Source of the DNA: an uncultured Geobacter sp.
Lineage (GTDB): Bacteria > Desulfobacterota > Desulfuromonadia > Geobacterales > CAIOGM01
Length of the DNA: 64,000 nucleotides
Assembly: GCA_903902855.1 (NCBI GenBank)
Contig: CAIUWK010000018.1
Span: forward strand, 19,673 to 83,672
Direction of reading: 5' to 3'
Of the stretch, positions 16,567 to 24,668 are shown one piece after another. The translations under genes and the position numbers were made by a program. Under the pieces are notes generated by a model. That model was not told the DNA's origin. It worked only from the letters and a program-made list of their open reading frames with translations, and searched no databases. Position 1 is the stretch's first letter. Each line of letters opens with the position of its first letter.

Positions 16567-18513
16567 ATGACACTGCTTTCCTGGATTACTAACATTAAAA
16601 AGAGTTCCCGCCAGTATCTCGTCTTTACCATCGATTTCGTCTGCATCATCGTGGCGCTCCTCCTTGCCTATCTCTTCAGGACCGATTTCGATCTGCATAA
16701 CTCGATCTGGGACGGCTTCACTCATACCCTGCTGACCGTCATGGCCACCAAGCCGCTGGTCTTCTATTTCTCCCGGATGTACCGGAGCATGTGGCGCTAC
16801 GCCTCCATCGCCGAGACCCTGGTCCTGGTGAAGACCGTCTCCATCGCCTCCCTGGCGGCTATCTGCGCCCTGGTCCTCAGCGGCGAGTTCAACCACTTCT
16901 CCCGGGTTATCTTTCTCCTGGACTGGGGATTCCTCTGTGCCCTCACGGGGGGGAGCCGTTTCATCTGGCGCTTCTATCTTGAGCGGCAGGTGCATGCCAA
17001 CACCTCCGATGCGCTCCCCACCCTGATCATCGGGGCCGGCGATGCCGGGTGCCTCCTTCTTGATTCCATCCGCCGACATCCCAAGCCCCCCTACCGGATC
17101 GTCGGCTTTATCGATGATGATCCGGTCAAGCAGGGGATGTTCCTGAAAGGGACACCGGTGCTGGGGAATACTCATGATCTCCCCTCCCTGGTCCTGTCTC
17201 ATGAGGTCAAGTTGGCCATCCTGGCGATCCCCTCGGCGGGGCTCTCCCGTATCCGGGACGTGATCCGCCGCTGTCAGACCGCCAAAATATCATTCAAGAT
17301 CTTGCCGCAAATCAAGGACTTGGTTCATGGAGAGGTGGAATTTTCCCAGATCAAGGAGGTGGAGCTGGAGGATCTCCTGGGGCGTGAGCCGGCAGTGCTG
17401 GATATGGCGGCCATCAGCAGTTACCTGGCAGGTAAACGCGTTATGGTCACCGGAGCCGCCGGGAGTATCGGGAGCGAGATCTGCCGCCAGATCGCCCGGT
17501 TTAACCCGGCCAAGCTGATCATCTTCGATAACGCCGAAACCCCCCTCTATCACATCGAGAAGGAGCTCAGGGGACAGCATCCGGGGCTCCACCTCATCCC
17601 GCTTTTAGGGGACGTACGGGCCCGCCGGCGGCTGGAAACCGTCTTCGAAGAGTTCCTTCCCCAAGTGGTCTTTCATGCCGCCGCCTACAAGCATGTCCCG
17701 CTGGTGGAATACAATCCGCTGGAGGCGGCCAACAACAACATCAGGGGGACCGCCATCCTGGCCGAGACCGCCGACCGGTTCGGAGTCTCGGATTTCGTCA
17801 TGGTCTCCACGGACAAGGCGGTGAATCCCACCAACGTCATGGGATGCACCAAGCGGATAGCGGAACTGTTCGTTCAGGGGCTCTCCCAGCAGAGCCGGAC
17901 CAAGTTCGCTACCGTCCGTTTCGGCAACGTCTTGGGGAGCCAGGGGAGCGTGATCCCCCTTTTCAAGGAGCAGATTCGCCGGGGGGGACCGGTAACCATC
18001 ACCGATCCGGCCATCACCCGTTATTTTATGACCATCCCGGAGGCGAGCCAGCTGGTACTCCAGGCAGGCTGTCTGGGGAGGGGAGGGGAGATCTTCGTCC
18101 TGGAGATGGGGGAGCCGGTCCTGATCCTGGATCTGGCCGAAGAGCTGATCCGGCTGTCGGGGCTGGAGCCGAATAAGGATATCAAGATCACCTTCACCGG
18201 ACTCCGGCCGGGGGAAAAGCTGTATGAAGAGCTGACCACCGACCGGGAGAGTGTGCAGAGGACCTCTCACGAAAAGATCATGGTTCTGACCCCCACACCG
18301 CTGAACTTTTCTGAGATCTGCACCGAGCTGGAAAATATCTTTGCGGGGGTCATCGCGGCGGACATCTGTCTGGTGATGGAGGCCATGCACCGGCTTGTGC
18401 CGGAATTCGTCTCCAATCACCATTTCGGCGAAACCGCTCCCATCACCTTCCGGCGTCTCCGTCCCGACCTCTTCCCCGAAGAGAGGCGACATTGTAAGGA
18501 AATCGGCCTCTGA
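16567..18513 (+). CDS. Membrane UDP-sugar 4,6-dehydratase (PglF/WbpM/CapD family)
   Basis: Likely converts UDP-GlcNAc to UDP-4-keto-6-deoxy-GlcNAc, the first step to bacillosamine or QuiNAc/FucNAc. It has 648 residues: four membrane helices in residues 15-140, a first Rossmann domain with LIIGAGDAGCLLLDSI (about 153-168) and the catalytic SDR domain with MVTGAAGSIGSEICRQI (about 294-310). The SDR active site reads STDKAVNPTNVMGCTKR, where Met takes the place of Tyr and is followed by Lys, the S/T-M-K arrangement of these dehydratases. FGNVLGSQGSVIPLF and LRPGEKLYEEL complete the family pattern. The length equals that of full-size WbpM-type proteins. Confidence 0.94.
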   Translation: MTLLSWITNIKKSSRQYLVFTIDFVCIIVALLLAYLFRTDFDLHNSIWDGFTHTLLTVMATKPLVFYFSRMYRSMWRYASIAETLVLVKTVSIASLAAICALVLSGEFNHFSRVIFLLDWGFLCALTGGSRFIWRFYLERQVHANTSDALPTLIIGAGDAGCLLLDSIRRHPKPPYRIVGFIDDDPVKQGMFLKGTPVLGNTHDLPSLVLSHEVKLAILAIPSAGLSRIRDVIRRCQTAKISFKILPQIKDLVHGEVEFSQIKEVELEDLLGREPAVLDMAAISSYLAGKRVMVTGAAGSIGSEICRQIARFNPAKLIIFDNAETPLYHIEKELRGQHPGLHLIPLLGDVRARRRLETVFEEFLPQVVFHAAAYKHVPLVEYNPLEAANNNIRGTAILAETADRFGVSDFVMVSTDKAVNPTNVMGCTKRIAELFVQGLSQQSRTKFATVRFGNVLGSQGSVIPLFKEQIRRGGPVTITDPAITRYFMTIPEASQLVLQAGCLGRGGEIFVLEMGEPVLILDLAEELIRLSGLEPNKDIKITFTGLRPGEKLYEELTTDRESVQRTSHEKIMVLTPTPLNFSEICTELENIFAGVIAADICLVMEAMHRLVPEFVSNHHFGETAPITFRRLRPDLFPEERRHCKEIGL

Positions 18514-18527
18514 TATGAGGAGAGAGT

Positions 18528-18809
18528 ATGGCCGAATTTGCCGTGAAGATGCAGGAACGGCATACGTATGGTCACTATCGTGATTGGCCGGTTGATGAGC
18601 GGTGGGAATTGATCGATGGTGTGGCTTACGCCATGTCCCCTGCTCCTTCCCGGCAGCATCAGGAAATCTGCGGCACTCTCTATCGGCAGTTTTCCGCGTA
18701 TCTTGTCGGTAAGCCCAGTAAAATCTATTTCGCCCCCTTCGATCTCATCCTCCCCGAATCGGATGAGGCTGATGATGACTGTGATACGGTGGTGCCGCCT
18801 GATTCATGA
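18528..18809 (+). pseudogene. Truncated Uma2-family (DUF820) nuclease-like protein
   Basis: The N-terminal half of a Uma2 protein: RWELIDGVAYAMSPAPSRQHQEI (residues 25-47) and the following YFAPFDLIL...DDDCDTVV. It should continue into QPDLSVVCD and an E-V-x-SPS active-site region, but ends PPDS and runs into the next gene (its TGA overlaps the glycosyltransferase ATG). About 100 residues, including the PD-(D/E)xK catalytic part, are missing. An AGGAGAG ribosome site precedes the start. Confidence 0.8.
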
Positions 18810-19858
18810 AGATATCTATCATTACCGCCACTCGCAACTGCGCCGCCACCGTGGCCCACTGCATGAACTCCCTCCGGCAGCAGACCTATCCCCACATCGA
18901 GCATCTCATCATCGACGGCGCCTCCACCGATGACACGCTGAAGATAGTTCAAGGTTTAACGGATAAGGTTCAAGGTTCAAGGACGAAGGTTCAAGGTTCA
19001 AGGTTCAAGGTTAAACCCCTTTCTTCCCCAGTCTTCGATTATGATTTACCCGCAGTTCCCGCAGTTCCCGCTTCCCCGGTCCCCGGTCCCCGGTCCCCAG
19101 TCCCCGGTCCCCGGTCCCCATTCTCCGCTTCCCCAGTCCCCGCTTCCCCGGTCCCCGGTCCCCGGTCCCCGGTCACCGTTCTTCTAAGCGAGCCTGACAA
19201 CGGCATCTATGACGCCATGAACAAGGGGATAGCCCTTGCCACCGGCGACATCATCGGCATCCTCAACGCCGACGATTTTTATGCGGATTCCCGGGTGTTG
19301 GCAAGGGTGGCGGCTGTTTTTGAAGATCCAGCGGTCATGGGCTGTTACGGGGATCTGGTATATGTCAACGATGCGAGAAACAATGGACAATGGACAATGG
19401 ACAATGGGCAATGGATAGTGGACAATGGGCAACGGAAAACTGACAATTGTCAATTATCAATTGTCAATTGTCAATTGCCTCTCCACCGTTACTGGAAGGC
19501 CGGAAGTTTTGACCATACTCGCTTTGCCTGGGGGTGGATGCCGCCGCACCCCACCTTCTTTGTCCGGCGCAGCGTGTATGAACGGTACGGAACGTTTCGC
19601 CTGGATATGGGGTCGGCTGCCGACTACGAGCTCATGCTCCGTTTTCTCCTGAAAGAGCGGATACGAGCCGCCTATATCCCTTCCGTGCTGGTGGCCATGC
19701 GAACGGGGGGGGCCAGCAATGCGTGCCTGAAGAGCCGCCTGCGCGCCAACCGGATGGACCGTCGGGCCTGGAAGGTGAACGGTCTCACCCCTCTCCCCTG
19801 GACGATTCTGTGCAAGCCGCTGCGCAAGCTGTCACAGTGGTTTGTGAAAAACTGTTGA
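18806..19858 (+). CDS. Glycosyltransferase family 2 with three in-frame repeat insertions
   Basis: WcaA-like GT2: ISIITATRNCAATVAHCMNS, IIDGASTDDTL (residues 35-45), SEPDNGIYDAMNKGIALATG, the metal-binding NADD (154-157), and a late HPTFFVRRSVYERYGTFR...AADYELMLRF. Family members are about 245-250 residues; this one is 350. The excess is three tandem heptamer tracts that keep the frame: GGTTCAA units (about residues 54-70), CCCCGGT/CCCCAGT units (about 71-124, PGPRSPV repeats) and CAATGGA units turning into CAATTGT (about 192-225). The catalytic blocks are intact on either side. Whether the protein is made and folds is unknown; the first two tracts separate the nucleotide-binding and acceptor strands. 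Confidence 0.88.
   Translation: MKISIITATRNCAATVAHCMNSLRQQTYPHIEHLIIDGASTDDTLKIVQGLTDKVQGSRTKVQGSRFKVKPLSSPVFDYDLPAVPAVPASPVPGPRSPVPGPRSPFSASPVPASPVPGPRSPVTVLLSEPDNGIYDAMNKGIALATGDIIGILNADDFYADSRVLARVAAVFEDPAVMGCYGDLVYVNDARNNGQWTMDNGQWIVDNGQRKTDNCQLSIVNCQLPLHRYWKAGSFDHTRFAWGWMPPHPTFFVRRSVYERYGTFRLDMGSAADYELMLRFLLKERIRAAYIPSVLVAMRTGGASNACLKSRLRANRMDRRAWKVNGLTPLPWTILCKPLRKLSQWFVKNC
18947..19015 (+). repeat. GGTTCAA heptamers inside the GT2 gene
   Basis: GGTTCAA/GGACGAA units, read as G-S-R-F-K-V-Q. Three heptamers equal seven codons, and the unit has no stop in any frame on this strand. Confidence 0.9.
19048..19177 (+). repeat. CCCCGGT/CCCCAGT heptamers inside the GT2 gene
   Basis: About 18 units, read as P-R-S-P-V-P-G. 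The unit closely resembles the cyanobacterial STRR1 heptamer. Flanking units drift to CCCGCAGTT and CCCGCTT. Confidence 0.9.
19381..19486 (+). repeat. CAATGGA to CAATTGT heptamers inside the GT2 gene
   Basis: CAATGGA units (Q-W-T-M-D-N-G) pass into CAATTGT units (Q-L-S-I-V-N-C) at about 19440, so the tract also contains near-inverted halves (CAATTG is self-complementary). Confidence 0.9.
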
Positions 19859-19935
19859 AGCGTTGGTATGAAGCTGTTGAATCGTTGAACTGTTGAATTG
19901 TTGGTATGAAACTGTTGAAGCGTTGAATCGAAGGT
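19855..19935 (+). repeat. GTTGAATC-type octamer array (left arm)
   Basis: GTTGAAGC, GTTGAATC, GTTGAACT, GTTGAATT units with two GTTGGTATGAA interruptions begin at the stop codon of the GT2 gene. The right arm at about 20177 carries the same unit on the opposite strand. Confidence 0.88.
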
Positions 19936-20176
19936 AACAGGCCAGCTCAATGCAGGTGCGCGACTTTCGTAACCCCTCCTGTCCTCCCCCCTTCGGCTCC
20001 CTTCGACTTCCCTTCAACTTCGCTCAGGGACCACGCTCAGGGCAGGCTTGACCCAAGGGGAGGGACGTGCTGAGAGAATCCGGCAGAGATGGTCCCCCCT
20101 CTTGAGACAAGAGCGGGCCAGGGGGAGTTATGATGACCGGGGTGCAGGAGCGCTGAATAGTTACAATCGAAAAAAC
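19936..20176. other. Spacer between opposed octamer arrays
   Basis: No gene supported. It contains pieces such as CCTTCGACTTCCCTTCAACTT and CGCTCAGG, resembling interspersed TTCGACA..CTCAGG elements. Confidence 0.45.
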
Positions 20177-20280
20177 AGTTCCTCGATTCAACAACTCAAC
20201 GATTCAACGATTCAACAACTCAACAACTCAACAACTCAACAATTCAACAATTCAACGATTCAACAGTTCAACAAGCACTA
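20177..20280 (+). repeat. GATTCAAC-type octamer array (right arm)
   Basis: CAACAACT, CAACGATT, CAACAATT units, the reverse complement of the GTTGAATC units 250 bp upstream. The two arms could pair into a long imperfect hairpin before the wecA-like gene. Confidence 0.88.
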
Positions 20281-20361
20281 ACCCCCTTTCCTTTCTCTCC
20301 CGGTCGGTGGTATCATGAGGACCTTTTTCCTCACCACCCCGGGAGTGATCGACCATATACC

Positions 20362-22026
20362 ATGCACTTTCTTCTCGTTTTTTTTACCTTTGTCCTGGGA
20401 CTCTTCACCTCACTGGTTCTGATATCCCCCATCTCCCGCCTGGCGGTGAGTATCGGTATCCTTGATCAGGGTGACGCGCGCAAGATCCACACCGGTCGGA
20501 TTCCTCGTCTGGGGGGGATCGCCATCTTCTTCTCGGTCCTTCTGGCTACCATCCTCTTCAGCACCGTGGATCAGGTCATCAAGGGGTACCTTGCCGGGGG
20601 GATCATCATCTTCCTCACCGGTCTCAGTGACGACCTGCAGGAGCTTTCGCCCCGACAGAAGTTTCTGGGGGAGTTGGTTGCGGCAACGGTGGCCATCGTT
20701 ATCGGTGGTCAGGAGCTTCACTCGCTGGGGAACCTGCTGGGTTTCGGGGAGGTGGCTCTCGGAGGATGGGCTCTCCCCTTCACCATCATAGCCCTGGTGG
20801 GGGTCATCAATGCCGTCAACCTCATCGACGGATTGGACGGACTGGCCGGTGGCGTCACGGCTATTGCCGTACTGGGGTTTCTGATGCTGGCCTGGATGGG
20901 CGGGAATCAGAATCTCATGTACATTTCGGCGGCCCTCTTCGGGGCGACCCTGGGGTTTCTCAAGTTCAATACCCATCCCGCGCAGATCTTCATGGGGGAT
21001 TCGGGAAGCCTTTTCTTGGGGTATAGTTTGGGTTTTTGCGCCATTAACCTGGCGTTGCAAGGGGGAGGGCACGTCTCTCCGGTGACCCCGCTCATGGTGC
21101 TGGCTCTCCCCATCGTGGACACCATCGTGGTCATGGTGGGAAGGATACGGCGAGGGGTTCGTTTCTCCGCCCCCGACAACAGCCACCTGCATCACCGGTT
21201 GCTGTCTCTGGGGTTCAGCCACGGTATGGTGGTGGCGCTGCTTTACTTCGTATCCTACTCCTTCGCCCTGGCGGCGCTTTTTTTCCGGGTTGCTCCTGAT
21301 TACCTTCTCTTTTACGCTCTTCTGACACTCCTGGGGTTGGGGTACCTCAACCTCCGGATGATGGAGCGGGAACAGGCACGTCGGGGCACCTTGAAGATCT
21401 TCGACCTGAAGCTCCCCTATCTGAAACTCTACCATAACCCCCGGTTGCTGCAGCTGTACATCGCTCTTCTCAGAGGTGCCAAGTACCTGTTGGTGGCGGT
21501 TTTTGTCCTGACCATGTTCATCCCTCCGGTGATCCGGGGGGATATCGGCATCGTCGCCGCGCTCCTGGTGGCGCTCTTCGGGGTGATGCTCTTCGTCCGT
21601 ACCGACGAGAAGAACCGTTTCCTGCACTTTGCCATCTATTTTAACGGGGCGTTCGTCATCTATCTGATGCAGAACTATACCGGAAAGGTAGAACTCTTCG
21701 GTACGCCGCTCTACACCATCTCCAACATCGTCTTCGGCGCGCTCTTTCTGGTGGTTCTGCTGCTGGTCTCCATTCGGGCCAATCCCACCGCCGTTATCAG
21801 CACCCCCCTGGAATATCTCATTATTTTTCTCGTGATCTCCGTGCCGCTCCTTCCGGAACAGTTCCGGCAACATCACCACCTGCTGCTGGTTGCCGGGAAA
21901 TCGGTGATCCTCTTCGTGGCGCTGAAGCTGGTGCTGAAGCCGTGGGCGCACCGGAACCGGAAAATCATCCTGGCGGCGCTGGTCTCCCTGCTGGTGATCG
22001 CCCTCCGTAATCTGTTATCCCGGTAA
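20362..22026 (+). CDS. wecA: Undecaprenyl-phosphate GlcNAc-1-phosphate transferase (WecA/TagO family) with extra C-terminal membrane domain
   Basis: Loads HexNAc-1-phosphate on undecaprenyl phosphate at the cytoplasmic face. The MraY/WecA motifs are present: KIHTGRIPRLGG (41-52), LSDDLQELSPRQK with D90-D91, NLIDGLDGLAGG (153-164), MGDSGSLFLG (211-220) and the loop HLHHRLL (275-281). WecA proteins end near residue 350. This one has 554 residues, and the extra 200 carry about six further membrane segments (e.g. YLLVAVFVLTMFIPP, ISNIVFGALFLVVLLLVS) resembling nothing I recognise. It is followed 12 bases later by tex. It gives this locus a second initiating enzyme besides the PglC-like one. Confidence 0.9.
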   Translation: MHFLLVFFTFVLGLFTSLVLISPISRLAVSIGILDQGDARKIHTGRIPRLGGIAIFFSVLLATILFSTVDQVIKGYLAGGIIIFLTGLSDDLQELSPRQKFLGELVAATVAIVIGGQELHSLGNLLGFGEVALGGWALPFTIIALVGVINAVNLIDGLDGLAGGVTAIAVLGFLMLAWMGGNQNLMYISAALFGATLGFLKFNTHPAQIFMGDSGSLFLGYSLGFCAINLALQGGGHVSPVTPLMVLALPIVDTIVVMVGRIRRGVRFSAPDNSHLHHRLLSLGFSHGMVVALLYFVSYSFALAALFFRVAPDYLLFYALLTLLGLGYLNLRMMEREQARRGTLKIFDLKLPYLKLYHNPRLLQLYIALLRGAKYLLVAVFVLTMFIPPVIRGDIGIVAALLVALFGVMLFVRTDEKNRFLHFAIYFNGAFVIYLMQNYTGKVELFGTPLYTISNIVFGALFLVVLLLVSIRANPTAVISTPLEYLIIFLVISVPLLPEQFRQHHHLLLVAGKSVILFVALKLVLKPWAHRNRKIILAALVSLLVIALRNLLSR

Positions 22027-22038
22027 CCTTGCCACTTT

Positions 22039-24219
22039 ATGGAGGAATTTTTGAAAAACGATCTGCTGCAACAGGAGCGGGTACTTCGCTTCATTATCGA
22101 AGAATCCGGTTTGAAACCCTTTCAGGTGGAAAATACCGTGGAGCTGTTCCGGGAAGGGGGGACGGTCCCCTTCATCGCCCGGTACCGGAAGGAGCGGACC
22201 GGCGAACTGGATGAGGTGCAGATCCTGGCCATCGAGGAGCGGCTGGCCTATTTCAGCGAACTGGAGGAACGCAAGGTTACCGTTCTCAAGGCCATTGTCG
22301 ATCAGGGGAAACTCTCCCCGGAGCTGGAGGGGCGGATCGGGGCATGCCGGCAGAAGACCGAGTTGGAGGATCTCTACCTCCCCTATAAGCCCAAGCGACG
22401 CACCAAGGCGACCATCGCCCGGGAACGGGGGCTGGAGCCGCTGGCAGAGCTGATGGCGGCCCAGGAGCTGACCCGCGGCACCCCTCAGGAGGCGGCTCTC
22501 CCTTTCGTCACCCCGGAGGTTCCGGACCCTGCCGCAGCCCTGGCCGGGGCAGGTCACATCCTGGCCGAACGGCTCAGTGACAACGCCGACGCCCGGGCCC
22601 TGGTCCGGCGGCTTACCTGGGAAGAGGGGATTTTTTCCTCTCGGGTTGCCGCGGAGAGGGTGGGGAGCGTCACCAAGTTCGAGATGTACTACGATTACCG
22701 GGAGCCGCTGAAGGGGATACCTTCCCACCGGATGCTGGCCATGCGCCGGGGGGAGAAGGAAGAGGTACTCTTTCTGGCCATCGAGGCGCCGGAAGAGGCG
22801 ATCCTGGCCGGACTGAAACGGCTGATGATCAGCAGGGGGAGTATCTTTCAGCCGCTGCTGGAGCTGGTCGTGGCCGATGCCTACAAGCGGCTCATCGCCC
22901 CCTCCATGGAGGTAGAGCTCAGGCTGGAGGCGAAGAAGCGGGCCGATGAAGAGGCGATTTCCGTCTTTGCCCGGAACCTGCGCAACCTCCTCTTGGCACC
23001 TCCCGCCGGGAGCCTCCGGACCTTGGGGATCGATCCGGGGGTCCGGAGCGGTTCCAAACTCACCGTGGTGGATCAGACCGGACGGCTCCTGGAGCACGCC
23101 GTCATCTATCCACTCACCGGCGGAGGGAAAGCGGCCGCCGCAGCCAAAGAGGTGGAGCGGCTGCTGCTGGGGCATCAGGTGGAGATGATCGCCGTGGGGA
23201 ACGGTACGGGCGGTCGGGAGACGGAGCGGTTCGTGAAGGAGAGTCTGGCCGCCGGCGGTTTCCTGGTCCCGGTGGTGATGGTGAGCGAGGCCGGGGCCAG
23301 CGTCTACTCCGCCTCGGAGATCGCCCGGGAGGAATTTCCCGATCTGGACCTGACCCTGCGGGGGGCGATCTCCATTGCCCGGCGGCTCCAGGACCCTCTG
23401 GCGGAACTGGTGAAGATCGACCCCAAGAGCATCGGCGTGGGGCAGTACCAGCATGACGTGAACCAGGCGGGACTGGGGAAATCCCTGGACGACGTGGTGG
23501 TCTCCTGCGTGAACTATGTGGGGGTGGATCTGAACACCGCCTCCCGTCCCCTCCTGGCCTCCGTGGCCGGTATCGGTCCCTCTCTGGCCGGGGCCATCGT
23601 GACGTGGCGTGACAAGAAGGGGTCGTTTTCCAGTCGGGATGAGCTGCGCAAGGTCCCCCGCTTCGGGGAGAAAGCTTTTGAACAGGCTGCCGGGTTCCTC
23701 CGGATTCGGGGGGGGAAGAACCCCCTGGACAACAGCGCGGTCCATCCGGAAAATTATCCCTTGGTGAACCGGATGGCCGTTGACCTGGGAGTAACTGTGG
23801 CCGAGCTGATGGCGAAGGAAGAGCTCATGGACCGGATTCAGCCGACCCGCTATCTGGGGGAGGGTATCGGGCTGCCGACCCTGCGGGACATCATTGCGGA
23901 GTTGAAGAAGCCGGGGCGTGACCCGCGGCACTCCTTCGTGGCGCCGTCATTTCGGGACGATCTCCAAGAGATGAGCGACCTTCAGCCGGGGATGATGCTC
24001 CAGGGGTGCGTCACCAACGTGGCTGCCTTCGGCGCCTTCGTGGATGTGGGGGTTCATCAGGACGGGCTGGTCCATATCAGTCATCTGGCCAAGAAGTTTC
24101 TGAAAGATCCCCATGACGCGGTGCGGGTGGGGGATCTGGTGACGGTGAAGGTTCTGGCAGTGGATCTCCAGCGAAAACGGATCTCCCTTTCCATCAAGGA
24201 TGCGGTTAAAAGCTGTTGA
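22039..24219 (+). CDS. tex: Tex-family transcription accessory protein
   Basis: A 726-residue nucleic-acid-binding protein of the Tex/SPT6 type (usual length 720-790). The N-terminal helical part has EGGTVPFIARYRKERTGELDEVQ (residues 36-58) as short blocks. The YqgF/RNase H-like domain begins TLGIDPGVRSGSK (about 328-340). Helix-hairpin-helix motifs include SVAGIGPSLAGAIV. The S1 RNA-binding domain is at the C-terminus (about 643-722), with FGAFVDVGVHQDGLVHISHL. It is a housekeeping gene set inside the glycan locus, separated from ybgC by GTTGAA octamers. YqgF catalytic residues were not assessed. Confidence 0.95.
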   Translation: MEEFLKNDLLQQERVLRFIIEESGLKPFQVENTVELFREGGTVPFIARYRKERTGELDEVQILAIEERLAYFSELEERKVTVLKAIVDQGKLSPELEGRIGACRQKTELEDLYLPYKPKRRTKATIARERGLEPLAELMAAQELTRGTPQEAALPFVTPEVPDPAAALAGAGHILAERLSDNADARALVRRLTWEEGIFSSRVAAERVGSVTKFEMYYDYREPLKGIPSHRMLAMRRGEKEEVLFLAIEAPEEAILAGLKRLMISRGSIFQPLLELVVADAYKRLIAPSMEVELRLEAKKRADEEAISVFARNLRNLLLAPPAGSLRTLGIDPGVRSGSKLTVVDQTGRLLEHAVIYPLTGGGKAAAAAKEVERLLLGHQVEMIAVGNGTGGRETERFVKESLAAGGFLVPVVMVSEAGASVYSASEIAREEFPDLDLTLRGAISIARRLQDPLAELVKIDPKSIGVGQYQHDVNQAGLGKSLDDVVVSCVNYVGVDLNTASRPLLASVAGIGPSLAGAIVTWRDKKGSFSSRDELRKVPRFGEKAFEQAAGFLRIRGGKNPLDNSAVHPENYPLVNRMAVDLGVTVAELMAKEELMDRIQPTRYLGEGIGLPTLRDIIAELKKPGRDPRHSFVAPSFRDDLQEMSDLQPGMMLQGCVTNVAAFGAFVDVGVHQDGLVHISHLAKKFLKDPHDAVRVGDLVTVKVLAVDLQRKRISLSIKDAVKSC

Positions 24220-24264
24220 AGCGTTGAGTTGTTGAAGCGTTGAACTGTTGAACTGTTGAGTTGT
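24214..24264 (+). repeat. GTTGAAGC/GTTGAACT octamer array between tex and ybgC
   Basis: Six GTTGAnnn units start within the tex stop codon and end at the AGGAGG ribosome site of the next gene. No opposed arm is seen here. Confidence 0.85.
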
Positions 24265-24275
24265 TAGGAGGTTTC

Positions 24276-24668
24276 ATGCAACTCCGTATCTATTACGAGG
24301 ACACCGATGCCGGTGGGGTGGTCTATCATGCCAACTACCTTGGCTTCTTCGAGCGGGCACGGACGGAGTTTTTCCGGCGGCGCGGGCTTTCGGTGCGGCA
24401 ACTCCACGACGATGGTTTCATCTTTCCGGTGCTCCGGGTGGAGGCGGATTTCCGCTCTCCGGCCCGGTTGGATGACCTGCTCCAGCTGGAGACGGAGGTG
24501 ATGGAGGTGGGTAAGGCCTCCTTTATCCTGCGGCAGCGGGCGATCCGGATGGCGGATGAACGGCTTCTGGTGGAGGCGAGAATCACACTCGTCTGCGTCG
24601 GACCGGGGATGAAGGCCAAGCGGCTCCCGGCGCCTCTCCTGGATTCCCTGGATGGCTCCCATGATTGA
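24276..24668 (+). CDS. ybgC: YbgC/FadM-family acyl-CoA thioesterase
   Basis: A 130-residue single hotdog-fold thioesterase. ATG 24276 is preceded by AGGAGG at the ideal distance; the longer TTG frame is not needed. YYEDTDAGGVVYHANYLGFFERARTEF contains the catalytic Asp (DTDAGG) and the H-x-N-Y-L motif. EADFRSPARLDDLL and E.EV.EVGKASF follow. E. coli YbgC is tied to the Tol-Pal cluster; here it sits between tex and a glycosyltransferase. It overlaps the next gene by 17 bases if that starts at 24652. Confidence 0.92.
   Translation: MQLRIYYEDTDAGGVVYHANYLGFFERARTEFFRRRGLSVRQLHDDGFIFPVLRVEADFRSPARLDDLLQLETEVMEVGKASFILRQRAIRMADERLLVEARITLVCVGPGMKAKRLPAPLLDSLDGSHD

Noticed and set aside
19048..19177. 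Collagen-like or proline-rich functional domain in the GT2 protein
   Set aside because: The peptide periodicity follows exactly from the DNA heptamer, and the same heptamer occurs outside genes, so a repeat insertion explains it better than a selected domain.
20410..21951. 513-residue minus-strand open frame opposite wecA
   Set aside because: The + strand has all WecA motifs; the antisense protein is a highly charged, low-complexity reading.
22015..23931. 638-residue minus-strand open frame opposite tex
   Set aside because: Tex is unambiguous on the + strand; no domain in the antisense reading.
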